Positions 33,727 to 42,814 of a stretch of DNA of 64,000 nucleotides are shown here, piece by piece. Positions within the stretch are counted from its first letter, which is position 1, and the number at the start of each line of letters is the position of its first letter. The position numbers and the translations under genes were made by a program. This stretch comes from Streptomyces sp. Go-475 (GTDB lineage: Bacteria > Actinomycetota > Actinomycetes > Streptomycetales > Streptomycetaceae), in NCBI RefSeq assembly GCF_003330845.1, contig NZ_CP026121.1, forward strand, positions 7,607,501 to 7,671,500. Direction: 5' to 3'. Below the pieces are notes generated by a model that saw nothing but the letters and a program-made list of their open reading frames with translations, made no database searches and was not told the origin of the DNA.

Positions 33727-34643
33727 CAGCCCCACGCCACCGTCACACCCCCGCCGCCATGGCCGTAGTTGTGGACCAGCAGCCGCCCGTCCGGCAGGGC
33801 ATCGCGTTCCAGGCGGACCGCCGGCCGCGTCGGCCGCAGCCCGACCCGGTGCTCCAGCACCCGCGCCCCGGCCACCTCCGGCCGCAGCGCCGCGCAGCGC
33901 CGGACGATCGCCTCGGCCGTCGCGGGGTCGGGCTCCAGGGACCACGCGTCCTCCTCGGTCGTACCGCCGAGGACGAGCCCGCCCGGCTGCGGAAACATGT
34001 ACGTGTGTTCCCCGGCCTCGTCCTCGGCGACCAGCCAGGTGTCGATCCCGGGGTTCTCCACCACGACCAACTGCCCGCGCACGGGCCGTACGGACGGATC
34101 CGGCACCAGCTCCCGCGCGGCGAGCCCCGTGCAGTTGACCACCACGGGCGCGTCGGCCTCCGTCAGGGAGGTCACCGTACGCGTCTCGACGACCCCGCCC
34201 GCCGCGACGAACCGCTCCCGCAGCCACGGCAGATGAGCCGGCATGTCGACGAGCGGCAGCCGGGCGTGGATGCCCGTCCCCGGGCCCTCGCCGGCCGTGG
34301 CCGCCCGCAGCCCCGGCACCCGCCCCGCCAGCCACCCGTCGACCTCGTCGAGCCGGGTGTCACCCATTACCCCTTCGACCATGCGTACGCCGGCCGGCTC
34401 GCTCCCCGCCGCCAGCTCCTCGTACACCTCCAGCGACCGCAGCGCCCAGGTACGGGCCAGCGCGACCGGCTCGATCCGGTACGGCCACCACAGCGCACCG
34501 GCAACGGCGGAGGTGGTCGCCTCGACGGCGTCCCGCGTCCAGACCCGCACCCGGCGCCCGCCCTCGGCGAGAACGACGCCGGTCGTCAGCCCCACGACCC
34601 CGCCACCGACCACCACGATCTCGTCACTCAGCTCACGTGCCAT
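33693..34643 (-). CDS. D-amino-acid oxidase-like FAD-dependent oxidoreductase
   Basis: 316 residues. FAD Rossmann signature IVVVGGGVVGLTTGVVLAEGGRRVRVW at the N-terminus, then an ADAPVVVNCTGLAARELVPD segment, VRPVRGQLVVVENPG and the C-terminal GLRPTRPAVRLE and NYGHGGGGVTVAWGCAEEAARL typical of D-amino-acid oxidases. It oxidises D-amino acids to keto acids, ammonia and peroxide. The ATG at 34643 lies 7 nt after TACGGT (a -10 like element), suggesting a leaderless mRNA; an ATG nine codons earlier is the alternative. The last ~10 codons are duplicated just past the stop. Confidence 0.88.
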   Translation of the reverse strand: MARELSDEIVVVGGGVVGLTTGVVLAEGGRRVRVWTRDAVEATTSAVAGALWWPYRIEPVALARTWALRSLEVYEELAAGSEPAGVRMVEGVMGDTRLDEVDGWLAGRVPGLRAATAGEGPGTGIHARLPLVDMPAHLPWLRERFVAAGGVVETRTVTSLTEADAPVVVNCTGLAARELVPDPSVRPVRGQLVVVENPGIDTWLVAEDEAGEHTYMFPQPGGLVLGGTTEEDAWSLEPDPATAEAIVRRCAALRPEVAGARVLEHRVGLRPTRPAVRLERDALPDGRLLVHNYGHGGGGVTVAWGCAEEAARLVTG

Positions 34644-34710
34644 GGCCCGGACCGTAGCGGAATGTGTCATGCCGTGCTCACATCACGCGCAGTGTGGGGA
34701 TACTCACAGC

Positions 34711-35745
34711 ATGTGTGCCGCGTACACGACCTTCGGCCTGGCACCCGCGATGCGGGCCGGCGGAGTCCTCACCGACGGTGGCTACCAGGTCCACCGGGAC
34801 TTCGTCGACTTCATCGTCGACGGGCGCCCGCTGCTGTTCCGGCTCTCCGACCTCGACGCGGTCTCCCCGCTCGCCGCCGACGTACCGCCCGCCATCTTCA
34901 CCGCGCAGGTCCGCAGCCTGCTCCTGGAGAGCCCGGCGCCGCTGCCCGGCGGCCGGTACGTCGTCTACGGCTGCCCCGAGTGCGAGGACCTGGCCTGCGG
35001 GGCCGTCACCGCGGTCATCCTGCGGGACGGGGAGGACTTCATCTGGCGGGACTTCGCCTGGCAGACCGACGACCACGCCGACCTGGAGCGCAACGGCTAC
35101 CACGGCATCGGCCCGTTCCGTTTCCGCGGCGCCGAGTACCGGGCGGCCCTCGGCGCCCTGCTCAACGGCTCCGCCCCCGACACCCGCCCCCGCGTCCTGC
35201 TGATCGGCGCCCGCGTCGCCGTCCTGGCCAAGCTCGCCGCGGCGTTACGCACCATCGGCGTCGGCGCCGACATCGCCCACGACGCCGACGGCGTGCCCGC
35301 CGACGAACTGCGCGGCTACGGCGCCGTCGCCTTCGGCCGGGGGATCGCCGAGCAGGAACGTGCCGCCGTCCGCCGCGCCTTCGAACGCGCCCGGGTCCCG
35401 GTCGCCTACGTCGACGGTCTCGCCCCGATCGTGCCGCTCCTCGTCGCCCAGATCGAACACGCCCTGGACCGCAGCCCGGCCGGACAACGCCGCCTCACCG
35501 CCCTGACCGCCGCCGACGGCGGAGCCGACGTCGAGGTCACCTCCGCCTGCCGGGTCACCCTCACCGCCTACCGCCTCGACCGGCTCTCCCGCACCCACGC
35601 CCACGAACTCTTCGACGGCGTCCTGGAACCCGGCCGCCACCGCATCGCCCTGGACACCAAGGCCGTCAAGGGGCAGTCCTTCCTCGTGGCCCGCACCTCC
35701 GGGAGCGTCCTGGTGACCGCCGTGGCCCAGGGAGCGGCCCACTAG
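34711..35745 (+). CDS. Uncharacterised protein, 344 residues, cysteine pair near the middle
   Basis: Not recognised as any enzyme with certainty; homologues in Streptomyces are loosely called oxidoreductase. Residues 1-155 form one domain with GGYQVHRDFVDFIVDGRPLLFRL, and YGCPECEDLACGAV, a three-cysteine set that could bind metal. Residues about 165-265 have a Rossmann-like pattern (PRVLLIGARVAVLAKLAAALR to AYVDGLAPIVPLLVAQIE). The ATG at 34711 stands 6 nt after GATACT with no ribosome site, so a leaderless transcript is likely. Divergent from the oxidase, upstream of the ABC-F gene. Confidence 0.6.
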   Translation: MCAAYTTFGLAPAMRAGGVLTDGGYQVHRDFVDFIVDGRPLLFRLSDLDAVSPLAADVPPAIFTAQVRSLLLESPAPLPGGRYVVYGCPECEDLACGAVTAVILRDGEDFIWRDFAWQTDDHADLERNGYHGIGPFRFRGAEYRAALGALLNGSAPDTRPRVLLIGARVAVLAKLAAALRTIGVGADIAHDADGVPADELRGYGAVAFGRGIAEQERAAVRRAFERARVPVAYVDGLAPIVPLLVAQIEHALDRSPAGQRRLTALTAADGGADVEVTSACRVTLTAYRLDRLSRTHAHELFDGVLEPGRHRIALDTKAVKGQSFLVARTSGSVLVTAVAQGAAH

Positions 35746-35748
35746 GAT
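35743..35748 (+). promoter_or_regulatory. TAGGAT -10 element inside the stop codon region, before ABC-F
   Basis: The upstream gene's stop TAG is the start of a perfect Streptomyces -10 consensus TAGGAT, 10 nt before the ABC-F ATG. No good -35 was found at 17-18 nt. A leaderless or very short-leader transcript for the ABC-F gene is possible. Confidence 0.45.
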
Positions 35749-35758
35749 CGGCGCTCTG

Positions 35759-37399
35759 ATGACTGCCACCCTCGTCGCCAAGAACCTCGCCGCCGGCCAC
35801 GGCGACCGCTCCCTGTTCACCGGGCTCGACCTCGTCGTCGCGCCCGGCGACGTGATCGGCCTGGTCGGAGCCAACGGCGCGGGCAAGTCCACCCTGCTGC
35901 GGATGCTCGCCGGACTCACCGCGCCCGAGCAGGGCGAACTGCGCCTGTCCCCGCCGGCCGCCACCGTCGGCCACCTCCCGCAGGAGCCGGAGCGCCGGCC
36001 CGGAGAGACCGTACGGGCGTTCCTCGCCCGCCGCACCGGCGTCGCCGAGGCGCAGCGGACCATGGACGAGGCCACGCAGGCCCTTGTCGACGGTGCCCCC
36101 GGCGCCGACGACGCCTACGCCACCAGCCTGGAGCGCTGGCTCGGCCTCGGCGGCGCCGACCTCGACGAACGGGCCGAGGAGGTCGCCGACTCCCTCGGCC
36201 TCGCGGTGGGCCTGGACCAGCCCATGACGTCCCTGTCCGGCGGCCAGGCCGCCCGCGCCGGCCTCGCCTCCCTGCTGCTGTCCCGCTACGACGTCTTCCT
36301 CCTGGACGAGCCGACCAACGACCTCGACCTGGACGGCCTGGAGCGCCTCGAACGCTTCGTGAGCGGCCTGCGCGCCGGCACGGTCGTCGTCAGCCACGAC
36401 CGCGAGTTCCTCACCCGCACCGTCACCAAGGTCCTCGAACTCGACCTCGCCCAGCAGCAGATCACCCTCTACGGCGGCGGCTACGACGCCTACTTGGAGG
36501 AGCGGGACGTCGCCCGCCGGCACGCCCGCGACGAGTACGAGGAGTACGCCGACAAGAAGGCGGCCTTCCAGGACCGCGCGCAGATGCAGCGCTCCTGGAT
36601 GGACAAGGGCGTGAAGAACGCGCGCCGCAAGGCCGGCAGCGACAACGACAAGATCGGCCGCAAGTTCCGCAGCGAGGCCAGCGAGAAGCAGGCCGCGAAG
36701 GCCCGCCAGACCCAGCGCATGATCGAGCGCCTCGACGTCGTCGAGGAGCCCCGCAAGGAGTGGGAACTGCGCATGGAGATCGCGTCGGCCCCGCGCTCGG
36801 GCGCCGTCGTCGCGACCCTGCGCGACGCCGAGGTGCGCCGCGGCGACTTCGTCCTCGGCCCGGTGTCCCTCCAGATCGACTGGGCGGACCGGGTGGCGGT
36901 GACCGGCGCGAACGGCGCCGGCAAGTCCACGCTGCTCGCCGCCCTGCTCGGCCGCGTCCCGCTCGACGCCGGGCACGCCGCGCTCGGCTCGGGCGTGCTG
37001 CTCGGCGAGGTCGACCAGGCCCGCAAGCTGTTCCACGGCGAGGAGTCCCTGCTCGACGCGTTCCGTGCGGCCGTCCCGGACACCGAGCCGGTCGAGGTGC
37101 GCACCCTCCTGGCCAAGTTCGGCCTCAAGACGGACCACGTCCTGCGCCCCGCGGCGACCCTCTCCCCGGGCGAGCGCACCAGAGCGGCCCTGGCGCTGCT
37201 CCAGGGCCGGGGCGTCAACCTCCTGGTCCTCGACGAGCCCACCAACCACCTCGACCTGCCCGCCATCGAACAACTGGAGTCGGCCCTCGACGCCTACGAG
37301 GGCACCCTCCTGCTGGTCACCCACGACCGCCGCATGCTGGACGCCGTGCACGTGACGCGCCGCCTGGAGGTGGCGGACGGCAAGGTGACCGAGCGCTAG
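35759..37399 (+). CDS. ABC-F family ATPase (second one in the window)
   Basis: 546 residues, soluble, two ABC domains. Walker A GANGAGKST twice; signatures SLSGGQAARAGL and LSPGERTRAAL; Walker B FLLDEPTNDLDL and LVLDEPTNHLDL. The linker (about residues 245-330) is strongly charged (RDEYEEYADKKAAFQDRAQM to AKARQTQRMIERLD), the coiled-coil that enters the ribosome in this family. It differs from the ABC-F at 10.9 kb in linker and second signature (LSPGE rather than LSGGE), so it is not a recent duplicate. Likely a housekeeping translation factor or resistance protein. Its stop overlaps the convergent glycolipid-binding gene by 4 bp. Confidence 0.88.
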   Translation: MTATLVAKNLAAGHGDRSLFTGLDLVVAPGDVIGLVGANGAGKSTLLRMLAGLTAPEQGELRLSPPAATVGHLPQEPERRPGETVRAFLARRTGVAEAQRTMDEATQALVDGAPGADDAYATSLERWLGLGGADLDERAEEVADSLGLAVGLDQPMTSLSGGQAARAGLASLLLSRYDVFLLDEPTNDLDLDGLERLERFVSGLRAGTVVVSHDREFLTRTVTKVLELDLAQQQITLYGGGYDAYLEERDVARRHARDEYEEYADKKAAFQDRAQMQRSWMDKGVKNARRKAGSDNDKIGRKFRSEASEKQAAKARQTQRMIERLDVVEEPRKEWELRMEIASAPRSGAVVATLRDAEVRRGDFVLGPVSLQIDWADRVAVTGANGAGKSTLLAALLGRVPLDAGHAALGSGVLLGEVDQARKLFHGEESLLDAFRAAVPDTEPVEVRTLLAKFGLKTDHVLRPAATLSPGERTRAALALLQGRGVNLLVLDEPTNHLDLPAIEQLESALDAYEGTLLLVTHDRRMLDAVHVTRRLEVADGKVTER

Positions 37400-37953
37400 A
37401 CAGCGGCCAGACGCCTGGCGAGGGAGGGGTAGTCGACGACGAACCCCTCCTCGTCGAACTCCAGGTCGCTGTGGAAGTCACCGGAGGCGTACCGGACCCG
37501 CCCGGGCCGGAGATGCGTGTACGTCTGCCGCGACGGCCGCACCGTCAGGTCCGGCACGGACACCCAGGCCATCAGCAACTCCACCTCGCCCGGCCCGCGA
37601 TGCAGCCCGTGCCGCAGCACCGGCATGCTGTTGGTCAGCGGAGACAGCCCGAGATCGCAGTCGAGGGCTCCGTCGACGGCCGGGAGCCGCTCGCCGTCCA
37701 CGGTCCACGCGCCTCCGCCGTCGTGCCGCAGATCGAGCGTGCGGCTGCCGGCGCCGGACTCGACCGTCACCCGCAGCCGACGGGTGACCAGCCCGTCGCC
37801 CGCGTCGAGGTCGTACGTGACCCAGTAGGGCTCCGGATCGGTCCCGACGGCCCGCCCACGCGCCCGCAGCACACCGTCGCCCGCCTGGGCCCAGGCGGTC
37901 TCGAAACCCCGGCTGGCGGACACTTCCCAGGTGAGGATGCGTGCAGCAGACAT
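37396..37953 (-). CDS. Putative glycolipid-binding family protein (PF06475 type)
   Basis: 185 residues. Matches the putative glycolipid-binding family first noted beside lipid genes: ILTWEVSASRGFETAW, then PYWVTYDLDAGDGLVTRRLRV, LDLRHDGGGAWTVDGERLP and SLTNSMPVLRHGL. All-beta. No catalytic residues are recognised and no ligand is known. ATG at 37953 with a weak GGGCG upstream. It stands between ABC-F (4-bp overlap) and a Streptomyces repeat. Confidence 0.8.
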   Translation of the reverse strand: MSAARILTWEVSASRGFETAWAQAGDGVLRARGRAVGTDPEPYWVTYDLDAGDGLVTRRLRVTVESGAGSRTLDLRHDGGGAWTVDGERLPAVDGALDCDLGLSPLTNSMPVLRHGLHRGPGEVELLMAWVSVPDLTVRPSRQTYTHLRPGRVRYASGDFHSDLEFDEEGFVVDYPSLARRLAAV

Positions 37954-37975
37954 AACGCCCAGTCTAGATCCGTCC

Positions 37976-38046
37976 CCTGAGGGGCGCGGGGAACTGCGCG
38001 ACCGGCCACGACGGCCCCGCAGCTCCGCACTGCCGACCGGCGCAGC
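37976..38046. repeat. Streptomyces intergenic repeat element
   Basis: The stretch CCTGAGGGGCGCGGGGAACT followed by GCGCGACCGGCCACGACGGC belongs to a short sequence found in many copies between Streptomyces genes (recognised from memory of other genomes). It fills nearly all of the 95 bp between two minus-strand genes. Part may also fold as a hairpin. Confidence 0.65.
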
Positions 38047-38048
38047 CG

Positions 38049-40463
38049 TCAGCGCTTGCCGTTCTTCTGGTCCAGCAACCCGGCCCGGCGCAGAGCATCG
38101 GCCATCGCACTGTTCGCCGGCGCCGGCGCCTGACGCGACCCGCCGCCCTGGCCGCCGCGACCGCCGCCCTGGCCGCCGCGACCACCGCCCTGCCGCTGCT
38201 GCGGCGGCCGCCCGCCCCGCTGCCGGCGCTCGCCCGGGCCGCCGGCCTGGCCGCCCTGCGGGGCCGCCTCGTCGTCCAGCCGCAGCGTCAGCGAGATCCG
38301 CTTGCGCGGGATGTCGACGTCGAGGACCTTCACCTTGACGATGTCGCCGGGCTTCACCACGTCCCGCGGGTCCTTGACGAACGTCTTCGACATCGCGGAC
38401 ACGTGCACCAGGCCGTCCTGGTGGACACCGACGTCCACGAACGCCCCGAACGCGGCCACGTTCGTCACGACGCCCTCCAGGACCATGCCGGACGACAGGT
38501 CGGAGATCTTCTCGACGCCCTCCTTGAAGGCGGCCGTCTTGAAGGCCGGACGCGGGTCGCGGCCCGGCTTCTCCAGCTCCTTGAGGATGTCGGTGACGGT
38601 CGGCAGACCGAACGTCTCGTCCACGAACTCCTGCGGCTTCAGCGAACGCAGCACCGCCGTGTTGCCGATGAGGCCGGCGACCTCCTGCCCGGTGGTCTTG
38701 ACCATGCGCCGGACCACCGGGTACGCCTCCGGGTGCACACTGGACGCGTCCAGCGGGTCGTCACCGCCGCGGATCCGCAGGAAGCCCGCGCACTGCTCGT
38801 ACGCCTTCGGGCCGAGGCGCGCCACCTTCTTCAGCTCGCTGCGGGACTTGAACGGCCCGTTCGCGTCCCGGTGCGCCACGATGTTCTCGGCGAGTCCGGA
38901 GGTGATGCCGGAGACCCGGGCGAGCAGCGGCGCCGACGCCGTGTTGACGTCCACGCCCACGCCGTTCACACAGTCCTCCACCACCGCGTCCAGCGAGCGC
39001 GACAGCTTCACCTCGGACAGGTCGTGCTGGTACTGGCCGACACCGATCGACTTCGGGTCGATCTTCACCAGCTCGGCCAGCGGGTCCTGGAGGCGGCGGG
39101 CGATCGACACGGCGCCGCGCAGCGACACGTCCATGTCGGGCAGCTCCTGCGAGGCGAAAGCGGACGCCGAGTACACCGACGCGCCGGCCTCGGACACCAT
39201 CACCTTCGTGAGGTTCAACTCCGGGTGCCTGGCGATCAGTTCCCCGGCGAGCTTGTCGGTCTCGCGCGAGGCCGTGCCGTTGCCGATGGCGATCAGCTCG
39301 ACCGCGTGCTCCTTCGCCAGCCGGGCCAGCTTGGCGATGGCCTCGTCCCACCGGTTGGCCGGGACGTGCGGGTGGATGACGTCCGTGGCGACGACCTTGC
39401 CGGTCGCGTCCACCACGGCGACCTTCACGCCCGTACGGAAACCGGGGTCCAGGCCGAGCGTCGCGCGGGTGCCCGCCGGGGCCGCGAGCAGCAGGTCGCG
39501 CAGGTTCGCCGCGAAGACCCGCACCGCCTCGTCCTCGGCGGCCGTGCGCAGCCGCAGCCTCAGATCGATGCCCAGGTGGACGAGGATGCGGGTGCGCCAC
39601 GCCCAGCGGACCGTGTCGGTCAGCCACTTGTCGGCGGGGCGGCCCCGGTCGGCGATCCCGAACCGGTTGGCGACGATCCCCTCGTACGACGACGGGCCGT
39701 CCGTCGGCTCCTCGGGTTCCAGGACGAGGTCGAGGACCTCCTCCTTCTCGCCGCGCAGCATCGCGAGGACGCGGTGCGAGGGCAGCTCCGTGAACGGCTC
39801 GGCGAAGTCGAAGTAGTCGGCGAACTTGGCGCCCGCCTCCTCCTTGCCCTCCCGCACCTTGGCGGCCAGCCGCCCGCGCACCCACATGCGCTCGCGCAGC
39901 TCGCCGATCAGGTCGGCGTCCTCCGCGAACCGCTCGGTGAGGATGGCCCGGGCGCCGTCGAGGGCGGCCTGGGGATCGGCCACGCCCTTGTCCGCGTCGA
40001 CGAACGCGGCGGCCGCGGCGAGGGGCTCGACACCCGGATCGGCGAGCAGCCCCTCCGCCAGCGGCTCCAGACCCGCTTCGCGCGCGATCTGCGCCTTCGT
40101 GCGCCGCTTGGGCTTGTACGGGAGGTAGATGTCCTCCAGGCGCGCCTTCGTCTCGGCGGCCCGGATCCGCGCCTCGAGTTCGTCGGTGAGCTTGCCCTGC
40201 TCACGCACCGACTCCAGGATCGCGGCGCGCCGCTCCTCCAGCTCCCGCAGGTAGCGCAGCCGCTCCTCGACCGTGCGCAGCTGCGCGTCGTCGAGCATCT
40301 CGGTCGCTTCCTTGCGGTAGCGGGCGATGAAGGGCACCGTAGAACCGCCGTCGAGCAGTTCCACGGCAGCCCTGACCTGCCGCTCCCGTACGCCGAGCTC
40401 CTCGGCGATCCTGCCTTCGATGGACCCTACGCTGATGGACCCGTTGGACCCGGGTGTCGTCAC
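38049..40463 (-). CDS. Tex-family S1 RNA-binding transcription accessory protein
   Basis: 804 residues. Domain order is that of Tex: N-terminal helical part ([38 protein letters not shown]), a YqgF-like RNase-H fold ([23 protein letters not shown]), a helix-hairpin-helix pair ([30 protein letters not shown]) and an S1 domain ([29 protein letters not shown]). Tex binds RNA and supports transcription. The last ~55 residues are a Gly-Arg-Gln-rich low-complexity tail ([20 protein letters not shown]), unusual compared with the E. coli protein. The GTG at 40463 was chosen because similarity begins there. Confidence 0.92.
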   Translation of the reverse strand: MTTPGSNGSISVGSIEGRIAEELGVRERQVRAAVELLDGGSTVPFIARYRKEATEMLDDAQLRTVEERLRYLRELEERRAAILESVREQGKLTDELEARIRAAETKARLEDIYLPYKPKRRTKAQIAREAGLEPLAEGLLADPGVEPLAAAAAFVDADKGVADPQAALDGARAILTERFAEDADLIGELRERMWVRGRLAAKVREGKEEAGAKFADYFDFAEPFTELPSHRVLAMLRGEKEEVLDLVLEPEEPTDGPSSYEGIVANRFGIADRGRPADKWLTDTVRWAWRTRILVHLGIDLRLRLRTAAEDEAVRVFAANLRDLLLAAPAGTRATLGLDPGFRTGVKVAVVDATGKVVATDVIHPHVPANRWDEAIAKLARLAKEHAVELIAIGNGTASRETDKLAGELIARHPELNLTKVMVSEAGASVYSASAFASQELPDMDVSLRGAVSIARRLQDPLAELVKIDPKSIGVGQYQHDLSEVKLSRSLDAVVEDCVNGVGVDVNTASAPLLARVSGITSGLAENIVAHRDANGPFKSRSELKKVARLGPKAYEQCAGFLRIRGGDDPLDASSVHPEAYPVVRRMVKTTGQEVAGLIGNTAVLRSLKPQEFVDETFGLPTVTDILKELEKPGRDPRPAFKTAAFKEGVEKISDLSSGMVLEGVVTNVAAFGAFVDVGVHQDGLVHVSAMSKTFVKDPRDVVKPGDIVKVKVLDVDIPRKRISLTLRLDDEAAPQGGQAGGPGERRQRGGRPPQQRQGGGRGGQGGGRGGQGGGSRQAPAPANSAMADALRRAGLLDQKNGKR

Positions 40464-40562
40464 GATCCCGTACCGCCTTCTCCACTGAGGTTGCGCGGCA
40501 ATTGTGGCAGGTGACACCGACACTCGGGGATCAGGGCGGCACGCGGCAGGCCGGCGGCCGGG

Positions 40563-40694
40563 TCAGGCCCTGCGGCTGCGGGTGGAGGACGAGGCCCCGC
40601 CGAAGAGCCGGGCCAGGGCCCGGAAGGGCAGCGTCACGACGGTGGCGATGGCCCCGCCGATCTGGCGCAGCACGTCTGCGATAGCACGGAACAC
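40563..40694 (-). CDS. LPFR-motif mini-protein, 43 residues
   Basis: A very short gene. GTG start at 40694 is preceded by GGAAAGGGGAATTAC, an excellent ribosome site. The protein begins VFRAIADVLRQIGGAIATVV and then has TLPFRALARLFGG, the LPFR motif, followed by a basic Ser-Arg-rich tail. It looks like an amphipathic helix with a membrane-associating hydrophobic part. Function unknown; homologues are small, conserved in Streptomyces. Confidence 0.72.
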   Translation of the reverse strand: MFRAIADVLRQIGGAIATVVTLPFRALARLFGGASSSTRSRRA

Positions 40695-40842
40695 GTAATT
40701 CCCCTTTCCTCTCCCGACCGCACCGGCCGGGAGAGACCGGGTACCTCGCCGACGCCCCACCATGCGTCACGGCCGAACACATGTACCCGGCAGTGCTCGA
40801 ACGGGAGCGCAGTGGTCCTCGGGGCGGCCCTGGAAGCGCCCC

Positions 40843-41712
40843 TCAGCCCTTGCCGATGAGATCCGCCGGGAACGCCCCCGCCCCGAGCGCCGCGCGCGCG
40901 AACGCCCCGCCCAGCTCGGTCAGCCGGGCCACGCCCTCCGCACCCAGATGCTCGTAGGGGGCCCGGTCCAGGCGGTCCGTCTCCTGCTCGATCTCCTGGC
41001 GCAGGGCGGCACCGCGCTCGGTGAGCTCGCCGGCCGCGTCCAGCAGCCCGCGCTCACGCAGGCGGTCCCTCGTCGCGTCCCACTCCTCCTGGGTCCAGCC
41101 CCGGGTGCCGAACACCCACTTCGGTGTCATGCCCTTGCCCGTCGCCGTATGGGTCACCAGCGCTTCCAGCCCGTCCAGTCCAGCGGACACCAGAGCGGCC
41201 AGGTGCCCATCGCCCCGGTGCTCGCGCAGCAGCGTCGCCGCGTGCCAGTACGCGAGGTGCGGCTCCTCGGGGACGGGCAGGTCGGCGTGGGCGGCGTACA
41301 GCGGCCGCGCCTCACGGGAACAGGCCTCGGCGGCGCGCAGCGCGAGCCGCGCGGCCTCGGCCATCTCCGCCGACGCCACGGCCTCCTCGCCCAGCAGCCG
41401 GCGCAGCGTCGCGTCGACCGCACGCGCGCGTGCCGCCAGCACCCGGCCGGGCGTGGCGCTCTCCCAGACCGCCGGCACGTGCCGGGCGACCAGCTCGTAC
41501 TTGTAGTTGTAGAAGGCCGCCGCGACCACCCCGGCCCCGACCGGCCCGAGGGCGGCGGCGCGCACGGCGAAGTTCACGGCCCGGGGGTCGGTGACCCCGA
41601 CAGCACCCAGTTCGCGTCCCAGGTCGGGCGAGAAGTAGTGCGTGGAGTGCAGGGAGTTGAGCACGTTGTGGCAGCGTCGGCCGGCGCGCGGCTCGAGGGC
41701 GGCAGTCGTCAT
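40843..41712 (-). CDS. SCO6745-family protein (SalK-like, helix-turn-helix-67 fold)
   Basis: 289 residues, of the family named after the S. coelicolor SCO6745 gene. It begins AALEPRAGRRCHNVLNSLHSTHYFSPDLG, followed by a YNYKYELVARHVPAVWESATP region, LAYWHAATLLREHRGDGHLAALV and a C-terminal winged-helix part (GWTQEEWDATRDRLRERGLLDAAGELTERGAALR). Its biochemical role is unknown; related proteins (SalK) have been reported beside lantibiotic or regulatory systems. Just upstream of the ATG at 41712 lies a TetR-type palindrome (41724-41739), so its expression is probably repressed by a TetR protein encoded elsewhere. Confidence 0.87.
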   Translation of the reverse strand: MTTAALEPRAGRRCHNVLNSLHSTHYFSPDLGRELGAVGVTDPRAVNFAVRAAALGPVGAGVVAAAFYNYKYELVARHVPAVWESATPGRVLAARARAVDATLRRLLGEEAVASAEMAEAARLALRAAEACSREARPLYAAHADLPVPEEPHLAYWHAATLLREHRGDGHLAALVSAGLDGLEALVTHTATGKGMTPKWVFGTRGWTQEEWDATRDRLRERGLLDAAGELTERGAALRQEIEQETDRLDRAPYEHLGAEGVARLTELGGAFARAALGAGAFPADLIGKG

Positions 41713-41723
41713 GACGGGCACGT

Positions 41724-41739
41724 TACCAACCGCTTGGTA
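41724..41739. promoter_or_regulatory. TetR-type operator palindrome TACCAA-CCGC-TTGGTA
   Basis: Six-base arms TACCAA/TTGGTA around CCGC lie 12 nt before the SCO6745-family start and about 90 nt upstream of the divergent AraC-family gene. This is the classic shape of TetR/AcrR operators in Streptomyces. Confidence 0.65.
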
Positions 41740-41826
41740 TGCCCTCTGTGGTCGTGCGGGCCATGGCAGGAAAGGTGGGGAACTCGTCATTGCGGCCGTC
41801 GTCCGCGCTCCCGAAGAATCGACGGC

Positions 41827-42786
41827 ATGGCCCAGCACACCGTTCTCGCCGTGCTCTTCGACGGCGTGCAGAGTCTCGACGTCACCGGGCCCGTGGAGGT
41901 CTTCGCGGGCGCCGAGCTGTATTCCCCGGGGACGTACCGGATCCGCACGGCCGCCCTGGACGGCAGGCCCGTGCGGACCACCAGCGGCCTGACGCTCGTC
42001 CCCGACGAGTCCCTGGCCACGGCGCACGACCCCGACATCCTGCTCGTCCCCGGCGGGACGGGCAGCCTGCGGCCCGACCCGCGCCTGGTCGACTGGGTGC
42101 GCGAGCACGGGCCGCGCGCCGCGCGCCTGGTCTCCGTGTGCACCGGCGCGGCCGTGCTCGCCGCGGCGGGCCTCCTCGACGGCCGCCGCGCCACGACCCA
42201 CTGGGCGTACTGCGACCGGCTCGCCCGCGACCATCCGGCCGTCGAGATCGACCCCGACCCCGTCTACGTACGAGACGGGCACATCGCCACCTCGGCCGGT
42301 GTCACCGCCGGCATCGACCTCGCCCTCGCCCTGGTCGAGGAGGACCTGGGCCGGGACGCCGCCCTCACCATCGCCCGGCACCTGGTGGTGTTCCTGCGCC
42401 GGCCCGGGAACCAGGCGCAGTTCAGCGCCCAGCTCGCGGCCCAGACCGCACACCGCGAGCCCCTCCGGGACGTCCAGCGGTTCATCGGCGAGCGCCCGGA
42501 CGCCGACCTCTCCATCGCCGCCCTCGCCGCCCGCGCCCGCCTCTCACCCCGCCACTTCGCCCGCGCCTTCCGCGCCGAGACCGGCATGACGCCGGGCCGC
42601 TACGTGGACCGCGTCCGCCTCGAACACGCCCGCCGCCTGCTGGAGGACACCTCCGACGGCGTCGAGGAGATCTCCCGCGCCAGCGGCTACGGCACGCCGG
42701 AGGCCATGCGCCGCGCCTTCGTCAAGGCCCTCGGCACGCCCCCGGCGGAGTACCGCCGCCGCTTCCGCCCCGCGTCGACGCCCTGA
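41827..42786 (+). CDS. GlxA-family AraC-type regulator with DJ-1/PfpI domain
   Basis: 319 residues. Residues about 1-190 are a DJ-1/PfpI domain: VLAVLFDGVQSLDVTGPVEV, DILLVPGGTG and the nucleophile-elbow VCTGAAVLAAAGLLDGRRATTHW. Residues about 215-315 hold two AraC helix-turn-helix motifs (LSIAALAARARLSPRHFARAF and DGVEEISRASGYGTPEAMRR with PAEYRRRFRP). It probably senses a ligand with the PfpI fold and activates transcription. It is followed 28 nt downstream by a second PfpI gene on the same strand, so the pair may act together. Confidence 0.9.
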   Translation: MAQHTVLAVLFDGVQSLDVTGPVEVFAGAELYSPGTYRIRTAALDGRPVRTTSGLTLVPDESLATAHDPDILLVPGGTGSLRPDPRLVDWVREHGPRAARLVSVCTGAAVLAAAGLLDGRRATTHWAYCDRLARDHPAVEIDPDPVYVRDGHIATSAGVTAGIDLALALVEEDLGRDAALTIARHLVVFLRRPGNQAQFSAQLAAQTAHREPLRDVQRFIGERPDADLSIAALAARARLSPRHFARAFRAETGMTPGRYVDRVRLEHARRLLEDTSDGVEEISRASGYGTPEAMRRAFVKALGTPPAEYRRRFRPASTP

Positions 42787-42814
42787 GCCCGTCGCACCCA
42801 TCAGAAGGGACCCC

